Source of the DNA: Pusillimonas noertemannii
GTDB lineage: Bacteria; Pseudomonadota; Gammaproteobacteria; Burkholderiales; Burkholderiaceae_B
Direction of reading: 5' to 3'
Length of the DNA stretch: 64,000 nt
Assembly (NCBI RefSeq): GCF_003096595.1
Contig: NZ_QEKO01000002.1
Coordinates: 187,064 to 251,063 of the forward strand
Part shown: piece after piece, positions 45,324-54,316 of the stretch
Layout: the number at the start of each line of letters is the position of its first letter
Position numbering within the stretch: the stretch's first letter is position 1
Made by a program: the position numbers and the translations under genes
Notes under the pieces: model-generated
Databases searched by the model: none
Told to the model about the DNA's origin: nothing
What the model saw: the letters and a program-made list of their open reading frames with translations, nothing else

Positions 45324-45804
45324 GACTGCCTCCGGTTCGGAATCAGGCGGAAATTGCCTGGAACCGAAGGGCTCACGCCGCAGCGCAAGCCGTCATAGGG
45401 TCAACGACGGCCGCAGGACGCCAGCGCACACGTGCGCGCCGCCCTTGACGGCGAGAACGGCGTGGGAACGTGACAGGAAAGCAAAGGACGCCCCCGCTTC
45501 CCCGACAGCATATGTCCTTGGGTAGGCAAGTGCCCAAGGCACGCGCCAGGCGTCAGTGATATGCAAGGCGGGCCATGCCCGTCCCCACGGGGATGAGCGA
45601 TTAGCGAACCTGGAGCAGCGCGGTTCGCAAAGCGAAGACGCAAGAACCCACTTCCGCTGCATGGAATGGGCCTGCACCACACATTTGTTTATTTTTGATA
45701 CATTCAAAGAAAACAATGCACGACTGCGGGCAACAAGAGGCTCTCCTCGCTGGATCTGGGCAAGTCTCTGAAATCCAATCTTATACGCGGTGTTGGAGGC
45801 GTTT
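45324..45804. other. Intergenic boundary between ICE core and defence island
   Basis: 480 bases with no supported gene. The last 120 bases are AT-richer (ATTTGTTTATTTTTGATACATTC) and should contain the promoter of the OLD nuclease operon. Confidence 0.4.
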
Positions 45805-48141
45805 ATGCGAATTGAGTTCGTCGAGATAGCGAATTTTCGAAAACTACTTTCGACAAGGGTCGGTCTTTCATCCAACAAGACCGTCTTCGTCGGAGCAAAT
45901 AACAGCGGCAAGACGTCGGCGATCACCGCGTTGCGTTATTTTCTCGTGGACCGCGGGCACTCCAGGTTCTGCCTTAATGACCTCACCCTTGCTCATTGGC
46001 CGATCATCAATGCCATGGGCACCACGTGGGAAGAGGCGCATACCAATAATGAGGTATTGCCAGCGCCGAACTGGGATCCGGTATTACCGCTGCTTGACGT
46101 GTGGCTCCAGGTTGCCGTGAATGAAGTGCACTACGTGCAGAAAATCCTGCCCACCCTGGACTGGGACGGCGGACGGCTGGGCGTGAGGATGCGCCTGGAG
46201 CCCAGGGACGCGGAACAGCTGCAACAGGAATATCTGAATGCGCGTGCCCAAGCCGTGGCATTGCAAGCGGCGGGGGCCGCGCTCGCCGCCGAACAAGGCA
46301 AAGCGGTCGATGAGTTTCAAGTTGCGATCTGGCCTCAAAACCTCATTGATTTTCTACAGCGTAGATTAAAGACGCTTTTTACTGTCAGGGCCTACATTCT
46401 CGACCCGGCCGCCTGTGTCGCCCCTGAGCACGGCAGAGCCAGGCCACAAGCACTGGACGGAAGCGAGCCCATCGACGGTGACCCGTTCTATGGCCTTATC
46501 CGTATCGACGAGATCAGCGCTCAACGCGGTTTTGGCATGGAGGGAGAACGCGACGACGAAAGCGACGACATCACCGCCGGCAGAAGCGGGTCGAGAAAAC
46601 TATCTGTTCAACTCCGGCAATACTACACCCGCCACCTCGACCCTTACGAGAATCCGGATGCGCAGGATCTTCTTGCTCTGAAGGCGATTGAAGAGGCCCA
46701 GCAAGCCTTCAATTTGCGGCTTAGCGACGGCTTCAAGGGACCGCTCATGGAGATGCACAAACTTGGGTATCCAGGTGTCACCGACCCGAAATTGAACATC
46801 TCGACGCGGCTGCGCCCCGTCGAAGGATTAAACCACGACGCCGCCGTGCAATTTATTGTCCCCATACGTGACGGCGGCAATACCGCGAACCTATATTTAC
46901 CCGAGGATTCCAACGGGTTGGGTTACCAGAACCTCATCTCCATGGTGTTCCGCCTCATGGCCTTTCGTGACAGTTGGATGCGTGTTGGCAAAGCGAAACA
47001 TAAAGCTTCCGATGACACCATCATCCCCCCTTTGCATTTGGTTCTCATCGAAGAGCCAGAGGTGCATCTTCACACTCAAGTTCAGCAGGTCTTCATTCGG
47101 CAGGCCCATAAAATTCTACGCAACCACCCCAATCTCGGAAACGGTCCAAACTTTGTGACCCAAATGGTGGTCAGCACCCACTCCAGCCACATCGCGCATG
47201 AGTGTGAGTTTGATTCCCTCCGTTATTTCCGGCGCCTGCCGGGTGGCGACAAGGCTATTCCAACCTCCTGCGTCGTCAATCTCGAAAACGCGTTCGGCGC
47301 AGATCTGGACACCAAGCGCTTCGTGACGCGCTACCTGCGTGTCACGCATTGTGACCTGTTCTTCGCCGACGCTGCGGTCCTAATAGAAGGGCCGGCCGAA
47401 CGTATTCTCATACCCAATTTTGTAAACAGTCATGCGGAATTCCAAAAGCTCTCGGAAAGCTACATCACCTGGCTTGAGATTGGAGGTAGCCACGCGCACA
47501 AGCTGCGCAGCCTGGTCGAGAAAATTGGCCTCACCACACTAGTCATCACCGACATCGACTCGTGCAATGCCGAAGGAGCCAGCGCCCCTCCGGTCAGAGG
47601 GGCGAACTATACAACTCGCAACGCCACTCTGCGAACGTGGTGGCCCCTCATCAATGAACTTGATCCACTGCTCGACAAACCCGAGAACGAAAAGGTCAAA
47701 ACCTATGCGGATGAGAATTTCTCGGTGCGTGTTGCCTACCAGTCGCCCATCCAGGCGACGTTCAAAGGGGAAGCCGCCGAAGCGCTCTCCTACACCCTCG
47801 AAGACGCGATAGTGATGGCGAACCTGGACTTGTTCGCAACCATGGCTGGAACCGGGCTAATCGCCAAATTTCGCACCGCCATTGCAGATAGCGCCAATTT
47901 GGCCGCCTTGAGCGAAGCGCTCAAGGCGGCTCTCCAGGGAGGTGGCAAAGCCGAGTTCGCATTGGATTTGCTCGAAATTGAGAACCCGCTTTCCCTAAGG
48001 CCGCCAAACTATATCAAGGACGGACTGGTCTGGTTGGCCGACCAGCTTGAACAAAAGCAGTCCGAGCTTGGCCTCGTCCAGTCCGCCGGAAACGATGACG
48101 GTCAACCGGAGAGGGACATGCCCGTGGAGGCCGTGGCGTGA
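45805..48141 (+). CDS. OLD-family ATPase-TOPRIM nuclease (Gabija GajA-like)
   Basis: 778 aa; ATG at 45805 with TTGGAGG nine bases upstream. ABC-type ATPase with Walker A GANNSGKT (30-37), a Walker B region LVLIEEPEVHLH (about 412-423) and VVSTHSSHIAHE, then a TOPRIM nuclease domain with the acidic motifs LIEGPAER (about 525-532) and ITDIDS (about 579-584). Class 2 OLD proteins encoded next to a UvrD-like helicase form the Gabija anti-phage system, and the next gene is one. The protein is longer than GajA of Bacillus (about 580 aa), through a bigger insert in the ATPase half. Confidence 0.88.
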   Translation: MRIEFVEIANFRKLLSTRVGLSSNKTVFVGANNSGKTSAITALRYFLVDRGHSRFCLNDLTLAHWPIINAMGTTWEEAHTNNEVLPAPNWDPVLPLLDVWLQVAVNEVHYVQKILPTLDWDGGRLGVRMRLEPRDAEQLQQEYLNARAQAVALQAAGAALAAEQGKAVDEFQVAIWPQNLIDFLQRRLKTLFTVRAYILDPAACVAPEHGRARPQALDGSEPIDGDPFYGLIRIDEISAQRGFGMEGERDDESDDITAGRSGSRKLSVQLRQYYTRHLDPYENPDAQDLLALKAIEEAQQAFNLRLSDGFKGPLMEMHKLGYPGVTDPKLNISTRLRPVEGLNHDAAVQFIVPIRDGGNTANLYLPEDSNGLGYQNLISMVFRLMAFRDSWMRVGKAKHKASDDTIIPPLHLVLIEEPEVHLHTQVQQVFIRQAHKILRNHPNLGNGPNFVTQMVVSTHSSHIAHECEFDSLRYFRRLPGGDKAIPTSCVVNLENAFGADLDTKRFVTRYLRVTHCDLFFADAAVLIEGPAERILIPNFVNSHAEFQKLSESYITWLEIGGSHAHKLRSLVEKIGLTTLVITDIDSCNAEGASAPPVRGANYTTRNATLRTWWPLINELDPLLDKPENEKVKTYADENFSVRVAYQSPIQATFKGEAAEALSYTLEDAIVMANLDLFATMAGTGLIAKFRTAIADSANLAALSEALKAALQGGGKAEFALDLLEIENPLSLRPPNYIKDGLVWLADQLEQKQSELGLVQSAGNDDGQPERDMPVEAVA

Positions 48142-50030
48142 ACGATTCTATGACGGCATCGAATATCACGCTTGACGATCATGTTGAATGTGAGCTGGCT
48201 GAATTCCTGAACTTGGAGAAACCAACCAGCTTCTTTCTCTTTGCCGGCGCCGGATCGGGAAAAACACGCTCGCTGGTGAATGCGCTGAACCACGTGGCGA
48301 ACACGTATCGCGACACTCTCCATCTGCGCGGCCGCAAAGTCGCCGTCATCACCTACACCAACGCCGCTTGCGACGAGATCATCCGCCGGACGGAGTATGA
48401 CCCGTTATTCGTTGTGCGCACCATCCACAGTTTCGCTTGGTCGCAATTCCAGGGGTTCAATTCCGACATACGCGATTGGCTAAGAGAAAACCTACAGCAA
48501 GAGATCACCGATCTTCGAGCGGAAGAGGCAAAGGGTCGAGCGGGCACCAAGGCCTCGGCGGCTCGCCAGGTCCAAATCGATTCCAAGCACCGCCGGTTGG
48601 ACAGGCTCGCCGACATCAGAACCTTCACATACAACCCCAATGGCGACAACCGAGAACGTAATTCGTTGAATCACAGCGAAGTTATTAAAATATTCTCGAC
48701 GTTCCTGCTAACGAAGCCACTCATGCAGCGCATGTTCGTTGAAAAGTTTCCATTTCTATTGATTGACGAAAGTCAGGACACTAGCCGCGCGCTGATCGAT
48801 GCCCTACTCGCGGTGCAAAAGACGCATGCGGATCGCTTCTGCCTTGGCCTGATCGGCGACACGATGCAGCGCATTTACCCAGACGGCAAGGAGCGGATAG
48901 AAACAGACATACCGCAAGACTGGGCGACGCCTGAGAAGAGGCTTAACCACCGCTGCCCACGCCGTGTTGTTCGACTCATCAATCAAATTCGCGCCGGCGC
49001 GGATGACCATGCGCAGGAACCACGCGACGATAGTCCCGAGGGCTGGGCGCGGCTGTTCATTTTTCCAATCGATACGCCGGACAAGCCCGCGCTTGAGCAG
49101 CGAATCCGGGGCCATATGATGGGAGTGACCGGCGACCCGGACTGGTCCGATGTCAGTAAATGCAAAATCCTGACCCTTGAGCATCACATGGCGGCCCGAA
49201 GGATGGGCTTTATGCAGATGTTCGAAGCACTGGCTTCCGTTGACGATTTTAGGACGGGTTTTCTCGACGGCAGCTTTGGGCCTACCCGCTTTTTCACACA
49301 CCTCGTCCTGCCACTCGTCATGGCACAGCAAAAGAACAACAAGTTCGCGACCGCCAAGCTGATGCGAGAGAACTCGCCGTTGCTCACCAAGGACAGCCTC
49401 AAGAGCAACGACAAACCCATGGCGCAACTTCGCGCAGCTCAAGCCGCCATCGACAGCCTAATGGGTCTTTGGGCTGATGACGAACCCACTTGCGCCGAGA
49501 TCGTCGAGAACATCGCTAAAACCGATCTCTTTGAAATGCCTGATGGGCTCAAGACGGCCCTGGCCGCCAAACTGGCTGAATCGGCGGCAAGTCCCGACGA
49601 CAACCAGGCGGATCCCGTCAGTGATCAAATCGCAGCACTCATCACGTTCCTTGACTGTGGGTTCTCGGAGATTGCGCCATATGCCGCCTATGTCGCGCAT
49701 AAGGCGCCGTACGATACCCACCAAGGGGTGAAGGGGCTGGAGTTCGAGCGTGTCATGGTGCTCATGGATGACGAGGAGGCTCGCGGATTCTTGTTTGGTT
49801 ACGACAAGTTGCTAGGAGCCAAAGCGCCCACACCCGCCGACATTAAAAACGTCCGGGAGGGGAGGGAAACCTCCATTGATCGCACACGACGGCTATTTTA
49901 TGTGACATGCAGTCGCGCGCAGTCCAGCTTGGCCCTTATCGCATACTCTACGGATCCCGCCGCCGTGCGGGCTCATGTCGTTGACAGCGGATGGTTGGAG
50001 GATCACGAGATTTTATTGGAGATTCCCTAG
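48138..50030 (+). CDS. UvrD/Rep-family helicase (Gabija GajB-like)
   Basis: 630 aa. GTG start (48138) overlaps the upstream stop and has GGAGG seven bases before it; an ATG lies at 48150. Motif I FAGAGSGKT (35-43), motif Ia VAVITYTNAACDEI, motif II FLLIDESQDTS (about 206-216), motif V KGLEFERVMVL (about 532-542) and motif VI RLFYVTCSRAQ (about 583-593). With the OLD nuclease it forms a two-gene Gabija-like operon, thought to degrade phage DNA when nucleotides are depleted. Confidence 0.88.
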   Translation: MNDSMTASNITLDDHVECELAEFLNLEKPTSFFLFAGAGSGKTRSLVNALNHVANTYRDTLHLRGRKVAVITYTNAACDEIIRRTEYDPLFVVRTIHSFAWSQFQGFNSDIRDWLRENLQQEITDLRAEEAKGRAGTKASAARQVQIDSKHRRLDRLADIRTFTYNPNGDNRERNSLNHSEVIKIFSTFLLTKPLMQRMFVEKFPFLLIDESQDTSRALIDALLAVQKTHADRFCLGLIGDTMQRIYPDGKERIETDIPQDWATPEKRLNHRCPRRVVRLINQIRAGADDHAQEPRDDSPEGWARLFIFPIDTPDKPALEQRIRGHMMGVTGDPDWSDVSKCKILTLEHHMAARRMGFMQMFEALASVDDFRTGFLDGSFGPTRFFTHLVLPLVMAQQKNNKFATAKLMRENSPLLTKDSLKSNDKPMAQLRAAQAAIDSLMGLWADDEPTCAEIVENIAKTDLFEMPDGLKTALAAKLAESAASPDDNQADPVSDQIAALITFLDCGFSEIAPYAAYVAHKAPYDTHQGVKGLEFERVMVLMDDEEARGFLFGYDKLLGAKAPTPADIKNVREGRETSIDRTRRLFYVTCSRAQSSLALIAYSTDPAAVRAHVVDSGWLEDHEILLEIP

Positions 50031-50171
50031 AAATACGGGAAAACTCTATCCCTTGAATAACCTCTAATCATCCCCACGCCTTTGTCTTCAAGACCGATCA
50101 GCTTCGACTTGACGTCATGCGCCCCTGCGCCAACATCATCAATTAACCAACAGGCAGTGTTCGCCACCTCC

Positions 50172-50321
50172 AGGGCCGTTCGCGATGAGCTAGTCGATGT
50201 GGTGTTGTATCTCGTGCGGCTATGCAGCGTGTTGGGCGTCGATCTCAACGAGGCGGTCACACACAAGATTCAAGCCAACGGCAGGAAGTATCCAGCCGGC
50301 GACTCGACACCTTATCTGTAG
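50172..50321 (+). pseudogene. MazG-like nucleotide pyrophosphohydrolase remnant
   Basis: The frame reads RAVRDELVDVVLYLVRLCSV and LGVDLNEAVTHKIQANGRKYP, the conserved C-terminal half of a MazG-like hydrolase (the helix carrying E..D ligands). The N-terminal half with its EVGEL motif is absent from the 140 bases between it and the helicase gene, so it is a fragment. It suggests turnover of genes at this spot. Confidence 0.7.
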
Positions 50322-50343
50322 TGCCCCAAGCCGTTGCCTGGCA

Positions 50344-50865
50344 TCACCGAACTGTTTTCACCGTTTTCCGTATCGACTCCGCATGATGCGGGCCAACTCC
50401 TATATCGCTCATCAACTGGAAAAAATCGTCCGCGCAGGCCGAACCCCTGCCCGTTGAGCGCGCAAGCCGGCGCGCCATCCGCGTGATGGGCTCCAGCTCG
50501 CCGCTGTAAAAGTGGGCCGGCTCCCCGACCGCTTCCGCCATCTCCGCCTTGACTTGATCGGGCAGATCGGCCCCATGGATGAAGTAGCGAAGATGCCTCA
50601 GGAAATTCCCGTGGCTAAATATCTCGGCGCCCGACGTGCCATTGCCGATGAAGACCTCCATCCTCGATTTTTTCCCGCCGTTGTACTCGGGATCGTCAAA
50701 ATAGCGAAGACGGTTCGCGGGGATGGCCTCGCGCCGCAGCAACATTGGCGTCAGCTCCCCGGCCCGCTCACAAGCCAGACGCAATTCGTCATGTAAGCGC
50801 CAGCTAAAGTTGATGTCCCGCAGCAGTGCCGCTTCCTCAGCCGTCAATTCAATGGTTCCCAGCAT
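50344..50865 (-). CDS. Unknown protein, 173 aa
   Basis: No family recognised. MLGTIELTAEEAALLRDINFSWRLHDELRLACE at the start looks helical; the middle has RMEVFIGNGTSGAEIFSHGNFLRHLRYFIHGADLP. No membrane helix or signal. It is on the strand opposite to its neighbours, between the MazG remnant and the 406-aa gene, and starts 133 bases away from the latter with a divergent promoter between them. Confidence 0.6.
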   Translation of the reverse strand: MLGTIELTAEEAALLRDINFSWRLHDELRLACERAGELTPMLLRREAIPANRLRYFDDPEYNGGKKSRMEVFIGNGTSGAEIFSHGNFLRHLRYFIHGADLPDQVKAEMAEAVGEPAHFYSGELEPITRMARRLARSTGRGSACADDFFQLMSDIGVGPHHAESIRKTVKTVR

Positions 50866-50998
50866 TGCCCACTCCCGATTCGATTAATTAGATAGGCACT
50901 CCCGTTGCCCATGGATGCCGATCCCGTCTTCCGCATGCCACGCGGCATATAAACTAGGGCATACGCGATCATCATAACCGTCCACCGACTGGAGGCTT

Positions 50999-52219
50999 AT
51001 GCATAAGACCACCACTTTTCCTCGACGGGAGCTGTATGACATGGTCTGGGAAACCCCGCTCACACGGTTGGCCGAGACCATCGGCGTCTCCGACGTCGCC
51101 TTGGCCAAATCCTGCCGCCGGGCGGGCATCCCTCTTCCCGGACGGGGATACTGGGCCAAGGCCGAGCGCGACCGTCCCCGCAGGCCGCCGCTACCCAAGC
51201 TGAAGGACGAATACTACGAAGTCATCCGCTTCCAGCTCGCCTCGACCAACGACCCCCACAATCAACGCAAGCTCAAGCCGGAGAAGGGCGAGCCGATCAT
51301 CGTGCCGACCCGTCTCGACTCGCCACACCCGCTCGTCGCGCAAACCTTAAAGGCGGTGGGCAGGGCCAAAAGCGACCAGGGACATCTATCACCGCCTTCG
51401 GGACGCGCGCTGGACATCAGGGTCTCGCCGGGTTCGCTCGACCGGGCCGCGCGGCTCATGGACGCGCTGATCAAGGCCTCGGAGACCAGAAGACATGTGT
51501 GGCGGATCACGGAGAATGGCCCGACGGATGTGGAGGTGGACGGCGAGACCCTGCACATCCAACTCCATGAAAAACTAAAACGCCACGAGCTACCGCCGCC
51601 TTCCCGGCCCACCCGAGCGCGCGGGCCCCGCCCATGGGAGCCAGATCTGGACGCTTTGTTCGCCTTGAGAAAACAATTCGAATGGCGTCCGACCGGAATC
51701 CTGACCCTCGGCATAGACGGCCCCTGGCTCACCGGTTCGGTCAGAAAAAACTGGAACGACACCGAGCACGGCTCGCTTGATAACAAGCTGCATGAGGTTC
51801 TTGCCGGTCTGGCGCCCGCCGCCGCGGCCATCAAGGCCCATCGCGAGGAGTGCGAGCGCCGACGAAAAGCCGAGGAGGAGCGTGCCGCCCGCCGACGCGA
51901 GGAGGAGCGACGCGTGGCGCACCAGCGTCGCCTGCGCGCGCGGCTTGTCCGGGCCGCCGGGCAATGGGAGCGGGCGCAACGTCTGCGCGCGTTCCAAACG
52001 GCGGTCTCGGCCCGGTTGGACGAGCTCTCCCCGCCACAGCGGGAGAAGGCGGACACCTGGCTGCGATGGGTTGACGAGCAAATCGATAAGCTCGACCCGC
52101 TCCAAAGCGATCTATCCGGCCTAATCGATCTCGATCCACCGTCCGGTGATTCGTTCACGCACGACCCGCCAAACGGCGACGAGTGGGATTGGTGGTCAAT
52201 CAATCGCCGCCGATACTGA
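50999..52219 (+). CDS. Unknown protein with N-terminal HTH-like region and coiled coil, 406 aa
   Basis: The N-terminus (RRELYDMVWETPLTRLAETIGVSDVALAKSCRRAGIPLPGRGYWAK, 9-54) is a recurring HTH-like motif of uncharacterised proteins. A middle region of mixed strands follows, then a long Arg/Glu-rich coiled coil (about 275-330), then an acidic tail ending DPPNGDEWDWWSINRRRY. No catalytic motif is visible. Its place between two defence loci suggests a related role, but that is only context. Confidence 0.65.
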   Translation: MHKTTTFPRRELYDMVWETPLTRLAETIGVSDVALAKSCRRAGIPLPGRGYWAKAERDRPRRPPLPKLKDEYYEVIRFQLASTNDPHNQRKLKPEKGEPIIVPTRLDSPHPLVAQTLKAVGRAKSDQGHLSPPSGRALDIRVSPGSLDRAARLMDALIKASETRRHVWRITENGPTDVEVDGETLHIQLHEKLKRHELPPPSRPTRARGPRPWEPDLDALFALRKQFEWRPTGILTLGIDGPWLTGSVRKNWNDTEHGSLDNKLHEVLAGLAPAAAAIKAHREECERRRKAEEERAARRREEERRVAHQRRLRARLVRAAGQWERAQRLRAFQTAVSARLDELSPPQREKADTWLRWVDEQIDKLDPLQSDLSGLIDLDPPSGDSFTHDPPNGDEWDWWSINRRRY

Positions 52220-52362
52220 TTCAGCAGCCTCGCCTGCCGGCCCGCGCGGAGGTCATTTGAAGCTTTTGGATGGATTTGCCCCGGGCCTGACTATACTATC
52301 GGGTTGATACGGGTGCGCCGAAGGGAAACAAGTGTGTTTCGGCGGCGAGGGATTTGATAGAA

Positions 52363-52382
52363 TACTGTTTTTATATACAGTA
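52363..52382. promoter_or_regulatory. LexA (SOS) box-like operator before the R-M operon
   Basis: TACTGTTTTTATATACAGTA fits the SOS consensus TACTG-N10-CAGTA with symmetric ends. It overlaps a plausible promoter (TTGATA at 52354-52359, TACAGT at 52376-52381) 24 bases before the methyltransferase ATG. If real, LexA represses the R-M genes until DNA damage. Confidence 0.65.
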
Positions 52383-52405
52383 TTTTGGTGATGGGAGGGC
52401 GCGGT

Positions 52406-53617
52406 ATGAAATCGGTGGAGCTATTCGCTGGCGCGGGCGGGCTGGCCATGGGCTGCGAAATCGCGGGTTTCAACCATCTCGCAGTGGTCGAATGGGACAA
52501 ATGGGCCTGCGACACCGTGCGCGAGAATCAAAATCGCGGTTACCCCCTGCTGGCCAACTGGGTGCTGCACGAGGGCGACGTGCGGACCTTCGATTGGAGC
52601 TCCGTTCCACCGGGCATTGACCTGCTGGCCGGCGGCCCCCCGTGCCAGCCCTTTTCCATCGGCGGCAAGCACAAGGCCCATGCCGACAACCGCGACATGT
52701 TCCCGGCGACGGTGGAGATCATCCGGCAACTCAAACCCAAGGCCTTCATCGTCGAGAACGTCAAGGGGCTGACGCGCGTCTCCTTCGCCAATTACTTCAG
52801 CTACATTCAGCTCCAACTGGAGTTCCCCGAGGTTCCCCCGCTGAAAAACGAGGACTGGTCCGAGCACCTCGCCCGCCTCCAGATTGAAAAAACGTCGGGC
52901 AGGCGCAAGGGCCGTGGACTCACCTACAACGTGGTGCCCACGCTGGTCAACGCGGCCGATTACGGCGTCCCCCAGAAACGCGAGCGGGTCTTCATCATCG
53001 GCTTTCGGGACGATCTGGGCATTGAATGGGCCTTTCCGGCGCCCACACACAGCTATGACGCGCTGCTGCGCGACCAATGGATAACCGGCGCCTACTGGAA
53101 GCGGCACGGCATGCGCATGCCGCCCGTTCCCCAAAAACTGGCAAACCGGGTGGCCAAGCTGCGCCAGACAGTGCTTTTTGACACGCTCGCCTGGCGCACG
53201 GTCCGGGACGCCATCCAGGGATTGCCCGACCCGCGCTCTCGCGCGGCGGCGCGGGTGCCCAATCATGTGTTCCAGGCGGGTGCGCGCAGCTACCCCGGCC
53301 ACACCGGCAGCCCCTTGGACCTGCCAGCCAAGACGTTGAAGGCCGGCGATCATGGGGTGCCCGGCGGCGAGAACATGCTGGTTGGCGACGATGGCATGGT
53401 CCGGTACTTCACGGTGCGTGAAAGCGCCCGCATCCAGACGTTCCCCGACGGATTCCGCTTTCACGGCAGTTGGACCGAGACCATGCGCCAGTTGGGCAAC
53501 GCCGTTCCGGTCCTGCTCGCGCAGCGCGTGGCCTCCAGCGTTGCGGAGCAACTGGCGCTGGCCGAGTTGCGGACCCTTGAAAAAATACAAAAAAATAATC
53601 GAAGGATGAGCGCGTGA
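52406..53617 (+). CDS. C5-cytosine DNA methyltransferase of an Eco29kI-type R-M system
   Basis: 403 aa; ATG at 52406 with GGGAGGG eight bases upstream. Motif I ELFAGAGGLAMG (about 5-16), motif IV GGPPCQPFS with catalytic Cys81, motif VI ENVKG, motif VIII QKRERVFIIG, and motif X near the C-terminus (RQLGNAVPV). The restriction gene starts within its stop codon. By pairing, the target should be the CCGCGG site of Eco29kI; this is not proven. Confidence 0.92.
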   Translation: MKSVELFAGAGGLAMGCEIAGFNHLAVVEWDKWACDTVRENQNRGYPLLANWVLHEGDVRTFDWSSVPPGIDLLAGGPPCQPFSIGGKHKAHADNRDMFPATVEIIRQLKPKAFIVENVKGLTRVSFANYFSYIQLQLEFPEVPPLKNEDWSEHLARLQIEKTSGRRKGRGLTYNVVPTLVNAADYGVPQKRERVFIIGFRDDLGIEWAFPAPTHSYDALLRDQWITGAYWKRHGMRMPPVPQKLANRVAKLRQTVLFDTLAWRTVRDAIQGLPDPRSRAAARVPNHVFQAGARSYPGHTGSPLDLPAKTLKAGDHGVPGGENMLVGDDGMVRYFTVRESARIQTFPDGFRFHGSWTETMRQLGNAVPVLLAQRVASSVAEQLALAELRTLEKIQKNNRRMSA

Positions 53618-54264
53618 CAGCCAAGGTAATTCCATTCAATCCGCTGGACAAGAAGAACCTGGGCGCAAGCGTCGCCGAGGCGCTGCTCACCAAGGAGATA
53701 CATCCGCTGGGCGAGGTTGCCTCCTTCGAGGGCGCGGGAATCTACGCCATCTACTACACCGGCGACTTCGAGGCCTATCAACCCCTGGCGCGGCTCAACC
53801 AGAACGACAAGTTTCTTTGGCCGATCTACGTCGGCAAGGCGGTGCCGGCCGGCGCACGCATGGGCGCCGGCCTGGAACTGGCCGCCGGCAAAGTCCTGCA
53901 TAAACGATTGAAGGAACACGCCGACAGCGTCAAGGCCGCCGAGAACCTGGACATCAAGGACTTTCATTGCCGCTTCTTGGTGGTGGACGATATCTGGATA
54001 CCTTTGGGCGAATCGCTTATCATTGCGCGCTTCACCCCCGTCTGGAACTCCCTCATTGACGGCTTCGGCAACCACAATCCCGGCAAGGGTAGGCACGCCG
54101 GCATGCGGCCACGCTGGGACGTTCTGCATCCCGGCCGTTCCTGGGCCATGAACCTGGCGGAGCGCCCCGAGACGCAGGCCCAAATCGGACAGGACGCAGC
54201 CACCTATCTGCGGACGCCACCCGCCTGTTTGTCGGGCCAATTCATCGAGGCCGAGGGAGCATGA
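53614..54264 (+). CDS. Eco29kI-family GIY-YIG restriction endonuclease
   Basis: 216 aa; GTG start overlaps the methyltransferase stop (GTGA), with AAGGA nine bases upstream. GIY strand GIYAIYYTG (42-50) and YVG-type strand PIYVGKA (70-76), then Arg98, His102, Glu133 and Asn145. This Tyr-Tyr-Arg-His-Glu-Asn series has nearly the spacing of the catalytic set known for Eco29kI, so the enzyme looks intact. It cuts unmethylated DNA. Confidence 0.9.
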   Translation: MTAKVIPFNPLDKKNLGASVAEALLTKEIHPLGEVASFEGAGIYAIYYTGDFEAYQPLARLNQNDKFLWPIYVGKAVPAGARMGAGLELAAGKVLHKRLKEHADSVKAAENLDIKDFHCRFLVVDDIWIPLGESLIIARFTPVWNSLIDGFGNHNPGKGRHAGMRPRWDVLHPGRSWAMNLAERPETQAQIGQDAATYLRTPPACLSGQFIEAEGA

Positions 54265-54316
54265 CGCCTAGCTGCTCCGTGGCTGACGCGACACCCCATC
54301 ACCAAGCTGTTCGCCG

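Noticed and set aside
45590-45610. GTCCCCACGGGGATG, similar to a type I-E CRISPR repeat
   Set aside because: Single copy, no spacers or repeated units nearby and no cas genes.
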